The notes under the pieces: model-generated | The model's input: only the letters and a program-made list of their open reading frames with translations | Database searches by the model: none | What the model was told of the DNA's origin: nothing | Part shown: in pieces, positions 42,611-50,547 of the stretch | Layout: each line of letters starts with the position of its first letter | Position numbering within the stretch: the stretch's first letter is position 1 | Position numbers and translations under genes: made by a program | NCBI RefSeq assembly: GCF_024494355.1 | Contig: NZ_JAKNQY010000014.1 | Coordinates: forward strand, 1-64,000 | Length of the DNA stretch: 64,000 bases | Origin: Pseudomonas sp. Q11 | Lineage (GTDB): Bacteria; Pseudomonadota; Gammaproteobacteria; Pseudomonadales; Pseudomonadaceae | Reading direction: 5' to 3'

Positions 42611-43687
42611 ATGGCTGATTTACCGATCAATGACCTAAACGTCGCCTCCAACGAGACCCTCATCACGCCTGACCAGCTCAAGCGCGATATCCCCTTGAGC
42701 AACGCTGCACTGCGCACCGTGACCAAGGGCCGGGAAGTCATTCGCAACATTCTCGACGGCACCGACCATCGCCTGTTCGTGGTCATCGGGCCCTGCTCGA
42801 TCCATGACCTCAAGGCCGCCCACGAATATGCCGAACGCCTGAAAGTGCTGGCGGCGGAAGTCAGCGATACCTTGTACCTGGTGATGCGCGTGTATTTCGA
42901 GAAGCCTCGGACTACCGTCGGCTGGAAAGGCCTGATCAACGACCCGTACCTGGACGACTCCTTCAAGATCCAGGACGGCCTGCACATCGGTCGCCAGTTG
43001 CTGCTGGACCTGGCCGAAATGGGCCTGCCCACCGCTACCGAAGCCCTGGACCCGATCTCCCCGCAGTACTTGCAGGACCTGATCAGCTGGTCGGCCATCG
43101 GTGCACGGACCACCGAATCCCAGACTCACCGTGAAATGGCTTCGGGCCTGTCCTCGGCCGTGGGTTTCAAGAATGGCACCGACGGTGGCCTCACCGTGGC
43201 CATCAACGCCCTGCAATCGGTTTCCAGCCCTCACCGCTTCCTGGGCATCAACCAGGAAGGTGGCGTATCGATCGTCACCACCAAGGGCAACGCCTATGGT
43301 CACGTGGTGTTGCGCGGTGGCAACGGCAAACCGAACTACGATTCGGTCAGCGTCGCGCTGTGTGAACAGGCGCTGAACAAGGCCAAGATCAAGCCGAACA
43401 TCATGGTCGACTGCAGTCACGCCAACTCCAACAAGGATCCGGCGCTGCAACCACTGGTGATGGAAAATGTGGCCAACCAGATCCTGGAAGGCAACCAGTC
43501 GATCATCGGCCTGATGGTCGAAAGCCATCTGAACTGGGGCTGCCAGGCGATCCCCAAGGATCTGGCGGACTTGCAGTACGGCGTGTCCATCACCGATGCC
43601 TGTATCGACTGGAGCGCGACCGAGAACACCCTGCGCAGCATGCACGCCAAGCTCAAGGATGTGTTGCCTGGACGTCAGCGCGGGTAG
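42611..43687 (+). CDS. aroF: Class I DAHP synthase (AroF/AroG type)
   Basis: A 358-residue class I alpha DAHP synthase, the feedback-regulated entry enzyme of aromatic synthesis. Landmarks are VVIGPCSIHDLKAAHEYAERL, RVYFEKPRTTVGWKGLINDP, GARTTESQTHREMASGLS, GVSIVTTKGNAYGHVVLRGG and MVDCSHANSNKDPALQPLV with the metal His. Whether it is Tyr-, Phe- or Trp-inhibited cannot be told by eye; the symbol is a best guess. It is flanked by two copies of the same repeat and followed by a strong terminator. Confidence 0.93.
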   Translation: MADLPINDLNVASNETLITPDQLKRDIPLSNAALRTVTKGREVIRNILDGTDHRLFVVIGPCSIHDLKAAHEYAERLKVLAAEVSDTLYLVMRVYFEKPRTTVGWKGLINDPYLDDSFKIQDGLHIGRQLLLDLAEMGLPTATEALDPISPQYLQDLISWSAIGARTTESQTHREMASGLSSAVGFKNGTDGGLTVAINALQSVSSPHRFLGINQEGGVSIVTTKGNAYGHVVLRGGNGKPNYDSVSVALCEQALNKAKIKPNIMVDCSHANSNKDPALQPLVMENVANQILEGNQSIIGLMVESHLNWGCQAIPKDLADLQYGVSITDACIDWSATENTLRSMHAKLKDVLPGRQRG

Positions 43688-43785
43688 AAAAGATCGCAGC
43701 CTCGTTGCACTCGACAGCTCCTACCAGTTCCTACCAGCTCCTACACCGGCTATGCGTAGGCGCTGGTGAAGCCTGCGATCTTTGC
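43688..43785. repeat. Imperfect-palindrome repeat (TGTAGGAGCTG family)
   Basis: Second clear copy: AAAAGATCGCAGCCTCGTTGCACTCGACAGCTCCTACC, then two further CAGTTCCTACC/CAGCTCCTACA units in tandem, then GGCGCTGGTGAAGCCTGCGATCTTT. It starts at the aroF stop codon. Confidence 0.75.
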
Positions 43786-43798
43786 TCTCCTCAAGGCA

Positions 43799-43836
43799 TA
43801 AAAAAACGCCGGGCTTTTCAGCCCGGCGTTTTTTTA
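43799..43836. terminator. Bidirectional terminator after aroF and GNAT gene
   Basis: ACGCCGGGC-TTTTCA-GCCCGGCGT, with a long A-run before and T-run after; fits both convergent genes. Confidence 0.92.
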
Positions 43837-43850
43837 TGGTATCCGTTGAA

Positions 43851-44132
43851 TCAGAGCTTGGCCGCGTGGCGCTGGTGACGCTCCATGTAGCGCTCCACGT
43901 AGGAGCATGACGGGATCACCGTGTAACCCATTTCGTCGGCGTATTGCAGTGCCCTTTCAGTCAATGCCGCCGCAATGCCGCGGCCGCGCAAGGCGTTGGG
44001 CACGAAGGTGCGATAGATATCCAGGGTCTGTTTGCCCAGATCCATATAAGTCAGATAGGCACGATGACCGTCCACATTGGTCTCGAACTGATGACCAGCC
44101 TGGTCATGGTGGATGGACAACGCCTCGCTCAT
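43851..44132 (-). CDS. Small GNAT-family acetyltransferase (YjdJ-like)
   Basis: A 93-residue Gcn5-related protein of the short PF14542 type. The acetyl-CoA loop is FVPNALRGRGIAAALTERALQYADEMG and the end VIPSCSYVERYMERH is family-typical. Substrates of this subgroup are unknown. I use the ATG at 44132 with AGGAG 5 bases upstream; a GTG precedes it by one codon. It converges with aroF across a shared terminator. Confidence 0.88.
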   Translation of the reverse strand: MSEALSIHHDQAGHQFETNVDGHRAYLTYMDLGKQTLDIYRTFVPNALRGRGIAAALTERALQYADEMGYTVIPSCSYVERYMERHQRHAAKL

Positions 44133-44671
44133 CACTACTCCTCGCGGGTCTGAATGCTGACCCCTACCTTACCGATGTTTTTCCGGCGAAGGAACATCTA
44201 CGCCACCCCGTGCCTGTCTGGTCACCGAGCGCCAACACCCACCGCTCAACCCCGAGCACGTCGTGAATAGTAGGCACCAATGACGCAAATGCTCAAGGCA
44301 CGCCCGTCAATGAGGGTAAAACCCGATCGGGTTTATCGATTGAGCGCCACCCGTCACGCGCTAGTCGGCCAAGGCGCAATAGCTGAACATCGCCAGTTGT
44401 TGAGTCGTGAGACGAGCGCCGGTTATTAAAGTCACCGCCAACACCAATAAAGATACCCAACCCACTGAGCAAAAAACGCTCAAAAGTTTAGGCGAATCAA
44501 TAAACAACGACGTTAACGGGGTTGAAGAAAAGTTCTCTCTGGACGGAACTTTTGCTCAATGACGCGCTCAAGCGAGGAGCCTGAGGCTGCATATTTTTTA
44601 AACAACACCCCAAAAAGTTGCTCGAAAAAGAATCACCGCCTACAATTTTTTTGCTTCTTGCGCTACGTCAG

Positions 44672-44699
44672 TTTACTTACTACAAGTAATGGGTAGTAT
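44672..44699 (+). promoter_or_regulatory. Probable main promoter of oprI
   Basis: TTTACT at 44672-44677, a 16-base spacer and TAGTAT at 44694-44699, in an AT-rich context. It would give a 5' UTR of about 60 bases ending in the hairpin and AAGGGG ribosome site of oprI. Confidence 0.5.
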
Positions 44700-44712
44700 G
44701 TACGCCGGCTAA

Positions 44713-44729
44713 CTCCTCACTGTGAGGAG
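44713..44729 (+). promoter_or_regulatory. 5' UTR hairpin of oprI
   Basis: CTCCTCA-CTG-TGAGGAG, a perfect 7-bp stem with a 3-base loop, 37 bases before the ATG and close to the predicted transcript start. 5'-end hairpins like this often stabilise abundant mRNAs, and the OprI transcript is among the most abundant in Pseudomonas. The right arm contains GAGGAG but is too far from the ATG to serve as its ribosome site. Confidence 0.55.
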
Positions 44730-44766
44730 ACAGTCATTTAATAGAAAGTCCTTGAAGGGGAACACG

Positions 44767-45018
44767 ATGAACAACGTTCTGAAATTCTCTGCTCTGGCCC
44801 TGGCCGCAGTTCTGGCTACCGGTTGCAGCAGCGCATCGAAAGAAACCGAAGCACGTCTGACTGCTACCGAAGACTCAGCAGCTCGCGCCCAAGCTCGTGC
44901 AGACGAAGCTTACCGTAAAGCTGATGAAGCTCTGGCTGCTGCTCAAAAAGCACAACAGACTGCTGACGAAGCTAACGAGCGTGCTCTGCGCATGCTGGAA
45001 AAAGCTAGCCGCAAGTAA
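44767..45018 (+). CDS. oprI: Major outer-membrane lipoprotein OprI (Lpp-like)
   Basis: An 83-residue Lpp-type lipoprotein tethering outer membrane to peptidoglycan. A signal peptide ends in the lipobox LATGCSS (Cys20). The rest is a heptad-like coiled coil of Ala, Glu, Lys and Arg repeats (ARAQARADEAYRKADEALAAAQKAQQTADEANERAL) ending in RK, the C-terminal Lys used for peptidoglycan linkage. Codon choice is strongly biased (CTG, GCT, GAA, CGT), as in very highly expressed genes. It faces an L,D-transpeptidase gene. Confidence 0.97.
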   Translation: MNNVLKFSALALAAVLATGCSSASKETEARLTATEDSAARAQARADEAYRKADEALAAAQKAQQTADEANERALRMLEKASRK

Positions 45019-45040
45019 TAGTCCTCCGGGATTGTTATCG

Positions 45041-45071
45041 AGCCGACCCATTTTTTGGGTCGGCTTTTTTA
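45041..45071 (+). terminator. Terminator of oprI
   Basis: AGCCGACCCA-TTTTT-TGGGTCGGCT followed by T6, a strong intrinsic terminator 22 bases after the stop. Confidence 0.93.
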
Positions 45072-45093
45072 TTGCCCGACGTTTCCCCAGACG

Positions 45094-45130
45094 ATAAAAA
45101 ACCCGCCGACATCGCGAAACGCCGGCGGGT
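45094..45130 (-). terminator. Terminator of the L,D-transpeptidase gene
   Basis: On the minus strand ACCCGCCG...CGGCGGGT encloses a 14-base loop and is followed by T6. It starts 14 bases after the stop codon. Confidence 0.85.
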
Positions 45131-45144
45131 CTCTATGGCAGGTT

Positions 45145-46116
45145 TTACTGTTGCAGATCGATCGGCGCGCTCGAGACCATGGGTGCCGAAGTATTCGGAA
45201 CGGCGATCTCGACCGGCAGGCCGTCTTCGGCAGCCACCACGTCACGCACCACATCCCAGTCCATACGCAGGTTGCTGGTGATGTCCTCACGCTTGAGCAT
45301 CGTGTTGATCACCGCGGTGTGCTTGTCCACTACCGACGGGTTGCCGTTGTCGTCCAGCGGTGTATGGGCCTCCAGATAAACCTTCCCGCCGCTCACACCC
45401 AGCTTGTAGGGATCGCTGATGATCCGTACCGAGGTGCCCACCGGCACCATGTCGGCCATCTGCAGCACGTTGTTGTTGAACATCCGGAAACAACCGTGGC
45501 TGGTGCGCATGCCGATGCCGAACTTCTTGTTCGAACCATGGATCAGGTAACCCGGAGTGCCCAGGGTGAACTTGAACGGACCCAAGGGGTTATCGGGACC
45601 GGCCGGCACCACGTTCGGCAGCGGATCGCCGTCGGCGGCATGCTCGGCCTTGATCGAGGCCGGCGGGGTCCAGGTCGGGTTCGGTGTCTTGGCAATGATG
45701 CTGGTGTGGGCGATCGGCGATCCCCAACCTTCACGACCAATCCCCAGCGGGAAGGTGTAGACCACGTTCCGGCCCTTGGGGAAGTAATAGAGGCGGTACT
45801 CGGCGAGGTTGATCACGATGCCCTCGCGCGGGCCAGGCGGCAGGATGAAACGGGTCGGCAGCACGATCTCGGTGCCCGCGCCCGGCAACCAGGGATCGAC
45901 GCCCGGGTTGGCAGCGACCATCTCGGTGTAGCCCAGGTCGTAGGTAGTGCCCAGGTCGGCGAAGGTGTCTTCGTATTTGGCCTTGATGACCTGCACCTGG
46001 CCGACAATGTCTTCGCCTGGCGGAGGCAAAGGCAGCTCCAGAGCGGCAACGGGACCAGCCATGCACAGGGCGGCAAGAGATAGGCAGCGGGTGACGGCAG
46101 GCAAGCGCAGCAACAT
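45145..46116 (-). CDS. L,D-transpeptidase (YkuD family)
   Basis: A 323-residue periplasmic enzyme acting on peptidoglycan stem peptides. A signal peptide (about 1-24) is followed by a LysM-like part (YDLGYTEMVAANPGVDPWLPGAGTEIVLPTRFILP). The YkuD catalytic domain has YLIHGSNKKFGIGMRTSHGCFRM, which holds the catalytic His and Cys. Length and layout match ErfK/YbiS-type Lpp-attaching enzymes. It converges with oprI, whose terminal Lys is the likely acceptor. I use the ATG at 46116; the frame extends upstream without support. Confidence 0.92.
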   Translation of the reverse strand: MLLRLPAVTRCLSLAALCMAGPVAALELPLPPPGEDIVGQVQVIKAKYEDTFADLGTTYDLGYTEMVAANPGVDPWLPGAGTEIVLPTRFILPPGPREGIVINLAEYRLYYFPKGRNVVYTFPLGIGREGWGSPIAHTSIIAKTPNPTWTPPASIKAEHAADGDPLPNVVPAGPDNPLGPFKFTLGTPGYLIHGSNKKFGIGMRTSHGCFRMFNNNVLQMADMVPVGTSVRIISDPYKLGVSGGKVYLEAHTPLDDNGNPSVVDKHTAVINTMLKREDITSNLRMDWDVVRDVVAAEDGLPVEIAVPNTSAPMVSSAPIDLQQ

Positions 46117-46241
46117 CCGGGAAATCCTTTGCAGGTCGAACAGAGGGTATGAAGACTGTGATTGTACACCGCCCCCCGTTATTTCGGGGAGAGAGGCAAT
46201 GAGGTGTCCGATGCGTAGCATTTCCAGAGACCGAAATAGAA

Positions 46242-46337
46242 CCCTGTGGGAGCGAGCCTGCTCGCGATAGCGGTGGGCCTGCTTGCATTAATATTGAATG
46301 TGGCGCCGCCATCGCGAGCAGGCTCGCTCCCACAAGG
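46242..46337. repeat. REP pair
   Basis: CCTGTGGGAGCGAGCCTGCTCGCGATAGCGGT and the inverse ATCGCGAGCAGGCTCGCTCCCACAAGG, separated by about 40 bases. It lies upstream of the transpeptidase gene and after the 46360-46653 gene. Confidence 0.9.
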
Positions 46338-46359
46338 GACATACCGGGAATCAGGGGGA

Positions 46360-46653
46360 TTACAACTCGAACCGCAGTTCCGGCCAGATCGGCGAGGTGC
46401 CGCGCTTCTGGGACTCCAGGATCGCTCGGCACAATGAACACAGGCGATGATCCTGGAATATCTTGCGATCAACGGCCGACCAGCGCGGCTGGGCTGGCAG
46501 CAGGCTGCCGCACAGGGTCCGGTCGGCCGAGCCACCGAGTTCCAGTTGCCGGGTCACCAGATGCACCCGCACTTCCTGGCAGGCGAACAGGTCCAGCTGT
46601 TCGTCAGGCTCGATCAGTTGGTAGGCAAACAGGGACCAGGCGGGACGCGGCAT
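46360..46653 (-). CDS. Uncharacterised conserved protein with CxxC
   Basis: A 97-residue cytosolic protein I do not recognise. It starts MPRPAWSLFAYQLIEPDEQLDLFACQEVRVHLVTRQLELGG and has the CxxC-type motif DHRLCSLCRAILESQKRG near residue 75, which could bind zinc or be redox active. In P. aeruginosa a hypothetical gene stands in the same place between the transpeptidase and tesA. The ATG at 46653 is the first with a plausible context. Confidence 0.7.
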   Translation of the reverse strand: MPRPAWSLFAYQLIEPDEQLDLFACQEVRVHLVTRQLELGGSADRTLCGSLLPAQPRWSAVDRKIFQDHRLCSLCRAILESQKRGTSPIWPELRFEL

Positions 46654-46709
46654 CGGGGGCTCCAAATCGGGGGCGCCACATTAGCCGAAAGACCGCCTGT
46701 AGAAAAGCG

Positions 46710-47315
46710 TCAAAGCAGCGGTTTTAGCGTCGGCCAGACATTTTCCAGCAACTTGCCCTGGGCCGCGACGGACGGGTGCAAGCCATCGCCCTGCATCATC
46801 CCCGGAACACCGCCAACGTCCTGAAGGAAAAACGGCACCAGCGGTACTTTTTTCTCTTCGGCCAGGGTGCTGTAGACCCGGGCGAAGGCATCGGTGTAGC
46901 GCCGCCCATAATTGGGCGGCAACTGCATGCCCAGCAGCAGCACCTTGGCACCGCTGGCGCGGGAGCTGTCGATCATCGCTGCAAGGTTTTGTTGCAATTG
47001 CGTGGGTGGCTGTCCGCGCAAGCCATCGTTACCCCCCAGCTCCAGGATCACCAGGTCCGGCTTATGGGCTGCAAGCAGCGCCGGCAGCCGCGCCTGGCCG
47101 CCTGCACTGGTGTCGCCACTGATAGAAGCATTGACCACTTTGTCGTCGAAACCTTCGGCCTTGAGCCGTTGTTCGAGCAAGGATACCCAACCTTGCCGGG
47201 TATCCAGGCCGAAAGCGGCGCTGATACTATCGCCAACGATCAGGACTGTACCCGCCGCTGCGTTCTGGGCCATGCACATCAAGGCCAGGCCGGCACTCAA
47301 AAACCACACACGCAT
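46710..47315 (-). CDS. tesA: Periplasmic SGNH esterase TesA
   Basis: A 201-residue SGNH hydrolase with arylesterase, thioesterase and lysophospholipase activity in Pseudomonas. A signal peptide (MRVWFLSAGLALMCMAQNAAAG) precedes block I GDSISAAFGLD with the nucleophile Ser. The Asn block is ELGGNDGLRG and the final Asp-His pair is in GDGLHPSVAAQG. I use the ATG at 47315, which has GGAG 6 bases upstream. Its start is 10 bases from the divergent ABC gene start. Confidence 0.93.
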   Translation of the reverse strand: MRVWFLSAGLALMCMAQNAAAGTVLIVGDSISAAFGLDTRQGWVSLLEQRLKAEGFDDKVVNASISGDTSAGGQARLPALLAAHKPDLVILELGGNDGLRGQPPTQLQQNLAAMIDSSRASGAKVLLLGMQLPPNYGRRYTDAFARVYSTLAEEKKVPLVPFFLQDVGGVPGMMQGDGLHPSVAAQGKLLENVWPTLKPLL

Positions 47316-47325
47316 CGGATTCTCC

Positions 47326-48009
47326 ATGGGCTCAAGCATTCTCACCGCGAAGGACCTTAGCAAAGTGGTTCCCAGCGCGGAAGGTGAACTGACTATCCTG
47401 CACGAACTCAGCCTGGAACTGAACACGGGCGACAGCCTGGCCATCGTCGGCGCATCCGGTTCCGGCAAATCCACCCTCCTGGGCCTGCTGGCCGGTCTCG
47501 ATCTGCCCAGCAGCGGTGAAGTGACCCTCGCAGGTCAAGCCCTCAGCGTTCTGGATGAAGACCAGCGGGCGCGGATCCGCGCCGAGCATGTCGGCTTTGT
47601 CTTCCAGTCGTTCCAACTGCTCGACAGCCTCAATGCGCTGGAAAACGTCATGCTGCCGTTGGAGCTTGACGGGCGCAAGGATGCCCGCGAACGCGCGACG
47701 GAATTACTGCAGCGGGTCGGCCTGGGCCAGCGCCTGACCCATTCGCCTCGCCAGCTCTCCGGCGGCGAGCAGCAACGCGTGGCGATTGCCCGTGCCTTTG
47801 CGGCCGAGCCGGACGTGCTGTTTGCCGACGAACCCACTGGCAACCTCGACAGCCACACCGGTGAGCGCATCAGCGATCTTCTGTTCGAATTGAACAAGGA
47901 AAGCGGCACCACGCTGGTGCTGGTCACCCATGACGAACGCCTGGCCCATCGTTGCCGGCGCCTGATTCGACTTGAAGCCGGCCAGATGGTCGCCCCCCTG
48001 GAGCCTTGA
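47326..48009 (+). CDS. ABC transporter ATP-binding protein (YbbA-like)
   Basis: A 227-residue ATPase of the LolD/MacB type. Motifs are AIVGASGSGKSTLLGLLAG (Walker A), LSGGEQQRVAIARAF (signature), VLFADEPTGNLD (Walker B) and VTHDERLAHR (H-loop). Its stop overlaps the ATG of the permease gene by one base (TGATG). It matches YbbA of the ybbAP-tesA cluster in E. coli, where tesA is likewise divergent. The transported molecule is not known. Confidence 0.92.
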   Translation: MGSSILTAKDLSKVVPSAEGELTILHELSLELNTGDSLAIVGASGSGKSTLLGLLAGLDLPSSGEVTLAGQALSVLDEDQRARIRAEHVGFVFQSFQLLDSLNALENVMLPLELDGRKDARERATELLQRVGLGQRLTHSPRQLSGGEQQRVAIARAFAAEPDVLFADEPTGNLDSHTGERISDLLFELNKESGTTLVLVTHDERLAHRCRRLIRLEAGQMVAPLEP

Positions 48010-50513
48010 TGGCACGCTTGCCGCTGTTGCGCCTGTTCAGTCTCGCTGTCCGTCAATTGCTGCGCGACGCCCGCGCCGGCGAGTTGCGCGTGCTGTTCTT
48101 CGCCCTACTGGTGGCGGTGGCAGCGAGTACCGCCATCGGCTACTTCGGGGCCCGCCTCAACGGCGCGATGATGATGCGCGCCACCGAATTCCTTGGCGCC
48201 GACCTGCTGCTCGAAGGCAGCTCGCCTGCCCGCCCCGAACAGATTCGCGGTGGCACCGACCTGGGCCTCGAACATTCCCGGGTGGTGGAGTTCTCCAGCG
48301 TCGTGGCCACCGACAATGGCATTCAGCTTTCCAGCGTCAAGGCCGTCGATGACATCTACCCCTTGCGCGGCGAACTGAAAAGCGCCCCGGCCCCGTTCGC
48401 CCCGGAAGAAACCGGCGGACGACCGAACCCTGGCGAGGCCTGGGTCGAAGCGCGGCTGCTGACGGCGCTGGACCTGAAAATTGGCGACAGCATCGACGTC
48501 GGCAACCAGCCCCTGCGCCTGAGCCGTGTTTTGACCTACGAACCAGATCGCGCCGGCAATTTCTACAGCCTCACGCCCCGGGTCATGATTAACCTCAAGG
48601 ACCTGGACGCCACCGGCGTGGTGCAGCCCGGCAGCCGCGTCAGTTATCGCGACCTGTGGCGCGGCCCGGCGCCAGCGCTGCAAACCTACCGCGACCTGAT
48701 CAAGCCGGGCCTGGAGCCCAACCAGCGTCTGCAGGATGCACGCGATGGCAACCGGCAGATCGGAGGCGCCCTGGGCAAGGCCGAACGGTACTTGAACATG
48801 GCCAGCCTGGTGGCGGTGCTGCTGTCCGGCGTCGCCGTCGCCCTCTCAGCCAACCGCTTCGCCACCCGTCGTTTTGATGCCAGCGCGCTGCTGCGCTGCC
48901 TGGGGTTGTCACGCCGGGAAACCATGGTGCTGTTCAGCCTGCAGTTAACCGTGCTGGGCCTGCTGGCCAGCCTCAGCGGTGCCCTGCTCGGCTGGATCGC
49001 CCAACTGGGGCTGTTTGCGCTACTGCATGACCTGCTACCCACCACCGTCCCGCCGGGTGGCCTGCTGCCGGCCATTGCCGGAATCGGTACCGGAATGGTG
49101 GCGTTGGCGGGCTTCGCCCTGCCCCCATTGGCTGCATTGGGACGCGTCCCCCCCTTGCGCGTCTTGCGCCGGGACATGCTGCCGATTCCTTCCAGCACCT
49201 GGGTGGTCTATGGCGCCGCCCTGGGTGCCCTCGGCCTGATCATGTGGCGCTTGAGCCTGGACCTGGTCCTGACCTTCGCCCTGCTTGGCGGCGGCGTCAT
49301 CGCAGCGTTGGTGCTCGGCGGCCTGCTGTTGCTGCTGCTCCAGAGCCTGCGCAGGATGCTGGCACGCGCCTCGCTGCCCTGGCGGCTCGGCCTGGGCCAG
49401 CTATTGCGCCACCCTTTGGCGGCAGCCGGCCAGGCGTTGGCGTTCGGCCTGATTCTATTGTCCATGGCGCTGATCGCCCTATTGCGCGGCGAGCTGCTGG
49501 ACACCTGGCAAAACCAGTTGCCGAAAAACGCCCCGAACTATTTCGCCCTGAACATTCTGCCCAATGACAAGCAGGCCTTCACCGACAAACTGCTGGAATT
49601 GTCGGCGCAATCGGCCCCGCTCTACCCCGTGGTACCGGGACGCCTGATCAGTATCAACGGCGAGCCGGCCAAGGAGTTTGTCACCAAGGACTCGGCCGGG
49701 GACCGGGCGCTGCAACGCGACCTGAGCCTGACCTGGGCCGCGGACCTGCCGGCGGGCAACGTCGTCACCGCAGGGACCTGGTGGCCGCAGCAACCGCCGG
49801 ACGATATTCCGGGCGTTTCGGTAGAAGGCAAGGTGGCCGAGAACCTCAAGATCGTGCTGGGGGACCGTCTGGTTTTCAACGTGGGCGGGGTCAATCGTGA
49901 GGCGAAGGTCACCAGCTTGCGAGAGATCAACTGGGACAACTTCCAGCCTAACTTTTTCATGATCTTCCAGCCTGGCACGCTGAAGGATCTACCGGCCACC
50001 TACCTCACCAGCTTCTACCTCTCGGCAGGCCACGACCAGCAGATTGTCGACCTGTCCCGGGCCTTCCCGGCGGTGACGATCCTGCAAGTCGAAGCCCTGC
50101 TCGAGCAACTGCGCAGTATCCTGGCCCAGGTGACCCTGGCCGTGGAGTATGTGTTGCTGTTTGTACTGGCGGCAGGAATGGCCGTGCTGTTCTCCGGCCT
50201 GCAGGCAACCCTCGATGAGCGGATCCACCAGGGTGCGCTGTTACGCGCACTGGGCGCCGAACGAACGTTATTGGTCAAGGCCCGGCGCATCGAATTCGGC
50301 CTGCTGGGAGCGGTCAGTGGCTTGCTCGCGGCCCTGGGTTCGGAACTGGTGAGCCTGGTGCTTTACCGTTACGCGTTCGACCTGCCCTGGCATCCGCATC
50401 CATGGCTGCTGGTACTGCCGCTGGTGGGAGCATTATTGATCGGCGCCGCCGGCGTGTTCGGCACCCGTCGAGCGCTCAACGCCAGCCCGCTGACAGTCTT
50501 GCGCGAGGGTTGA
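48009..50513 (+). CDS. FtsX-family ABC permease (YbbP-like)
   Basis: An 834-residue inner-membrane permease. It has an N-terminal helix (VLFFALLVAVAASTAIGYFG), a long periplasmic domain (about 45-260) and an FtsX core of three helices (about 265-385). A central pair of helices (about 400-500) and a second periplasmic domain follow, with a last FtsX core (about 700-820, with LRALGAERTLLVKARRIEFGLLGAVSGLLA). This double-FtsX layout equals YbbP. It forms a transporter with the ATPase encoded just upstream. Confidence 0.9.
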   Translation: MARLPLLRLFSLAVRQLLRDARAGELRVLFFALLVAVAASTAIGYFGARLNGAMMMRATEFLGADLLLEGSSPARPEQIRGGTDLGLEHSRVVEFSSVVATDNGIQLSSVKAVDDIYPLRGELKSAPAPFAPEETGGRPNPGEAWVEARLLTALDLKIGDSIDVGNQPLRLSRVLTYEPDRAGNFYSLTPRVMINLKDLDATGVVQPGSRVSYRDLWRGPAPALQTYRDLIKPGLEPNQRLQDARDGNRQIGGALGKAERYLNMASLVAVLLSGVAVALSANRFATRRFDASALLRCLGLSRRETMVLFSLQLTVLGLLASLSGALLGWIAQLGLFALLHDLLPTTVPPGGLLPAIAGIGTGMVALAGFALPPLAALGRVPPLRVLRRDMLPIPSSTWVVYGAALGALGLIMWRLSLDLVLTFALLGGGVIAALVLGGLLLLLLQSLRRMLARASLPWRLGLGQLLRHPLAAAGQALAFGLILLSMALIALLRGELLDTWQNQLPKNAPNYFALNILPNDKQAFTDKLLELSAQSAPLYPVVPGRLISINGEPAKEFVTKDSAGDRALQRDLSLTWAADLPAGNVVTAGTWWPQQPPDDIPGVSVEGKVAENLKIVLGDRLVFNVGGVNREAKVTSLREINWDNFQPNFFMIFQPGTLKDLPATYLTSFYLSAGHDQQIVDLSRAFPAVTILQVEALLEQLRSILAQVTLAVEYVLLFVLAAGMAVLFSGLQATLDERIHQGALLRALGAERTLLVKARRIEFGLLGAVSGLLAALGSELVSLVLYRYAFDLPWHPHPWLLVLPLVGALLIGAAGVFGTRRALNASPLTVLREG

Positions 50514-50547
50514 TAGACTCCCGGCTTCTCCATCACAAGAAGTTGCC

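Larger units (their letters stand above)
44133..44766. other. 634-base untranslated region ahead of oprI
   Basis: No gene found on either strand. It becomes AT-rich toward oprI. It holds AAAAGTTC/GAACTTTT as an 8-bp inverted repeat near 44529-44553, a candidate ECF-type promoter (GAACTT 44546-44551, 16 bases, TCAAG 44568-44572), the oprI sigma-70-like promoter at 44672-44699 and a 5' UTR hairpin at 44713-44729. GGGTAAAACCCGATCGGGTTTATC near 44310-44335 is another small dyad. Confidence 0.5.
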
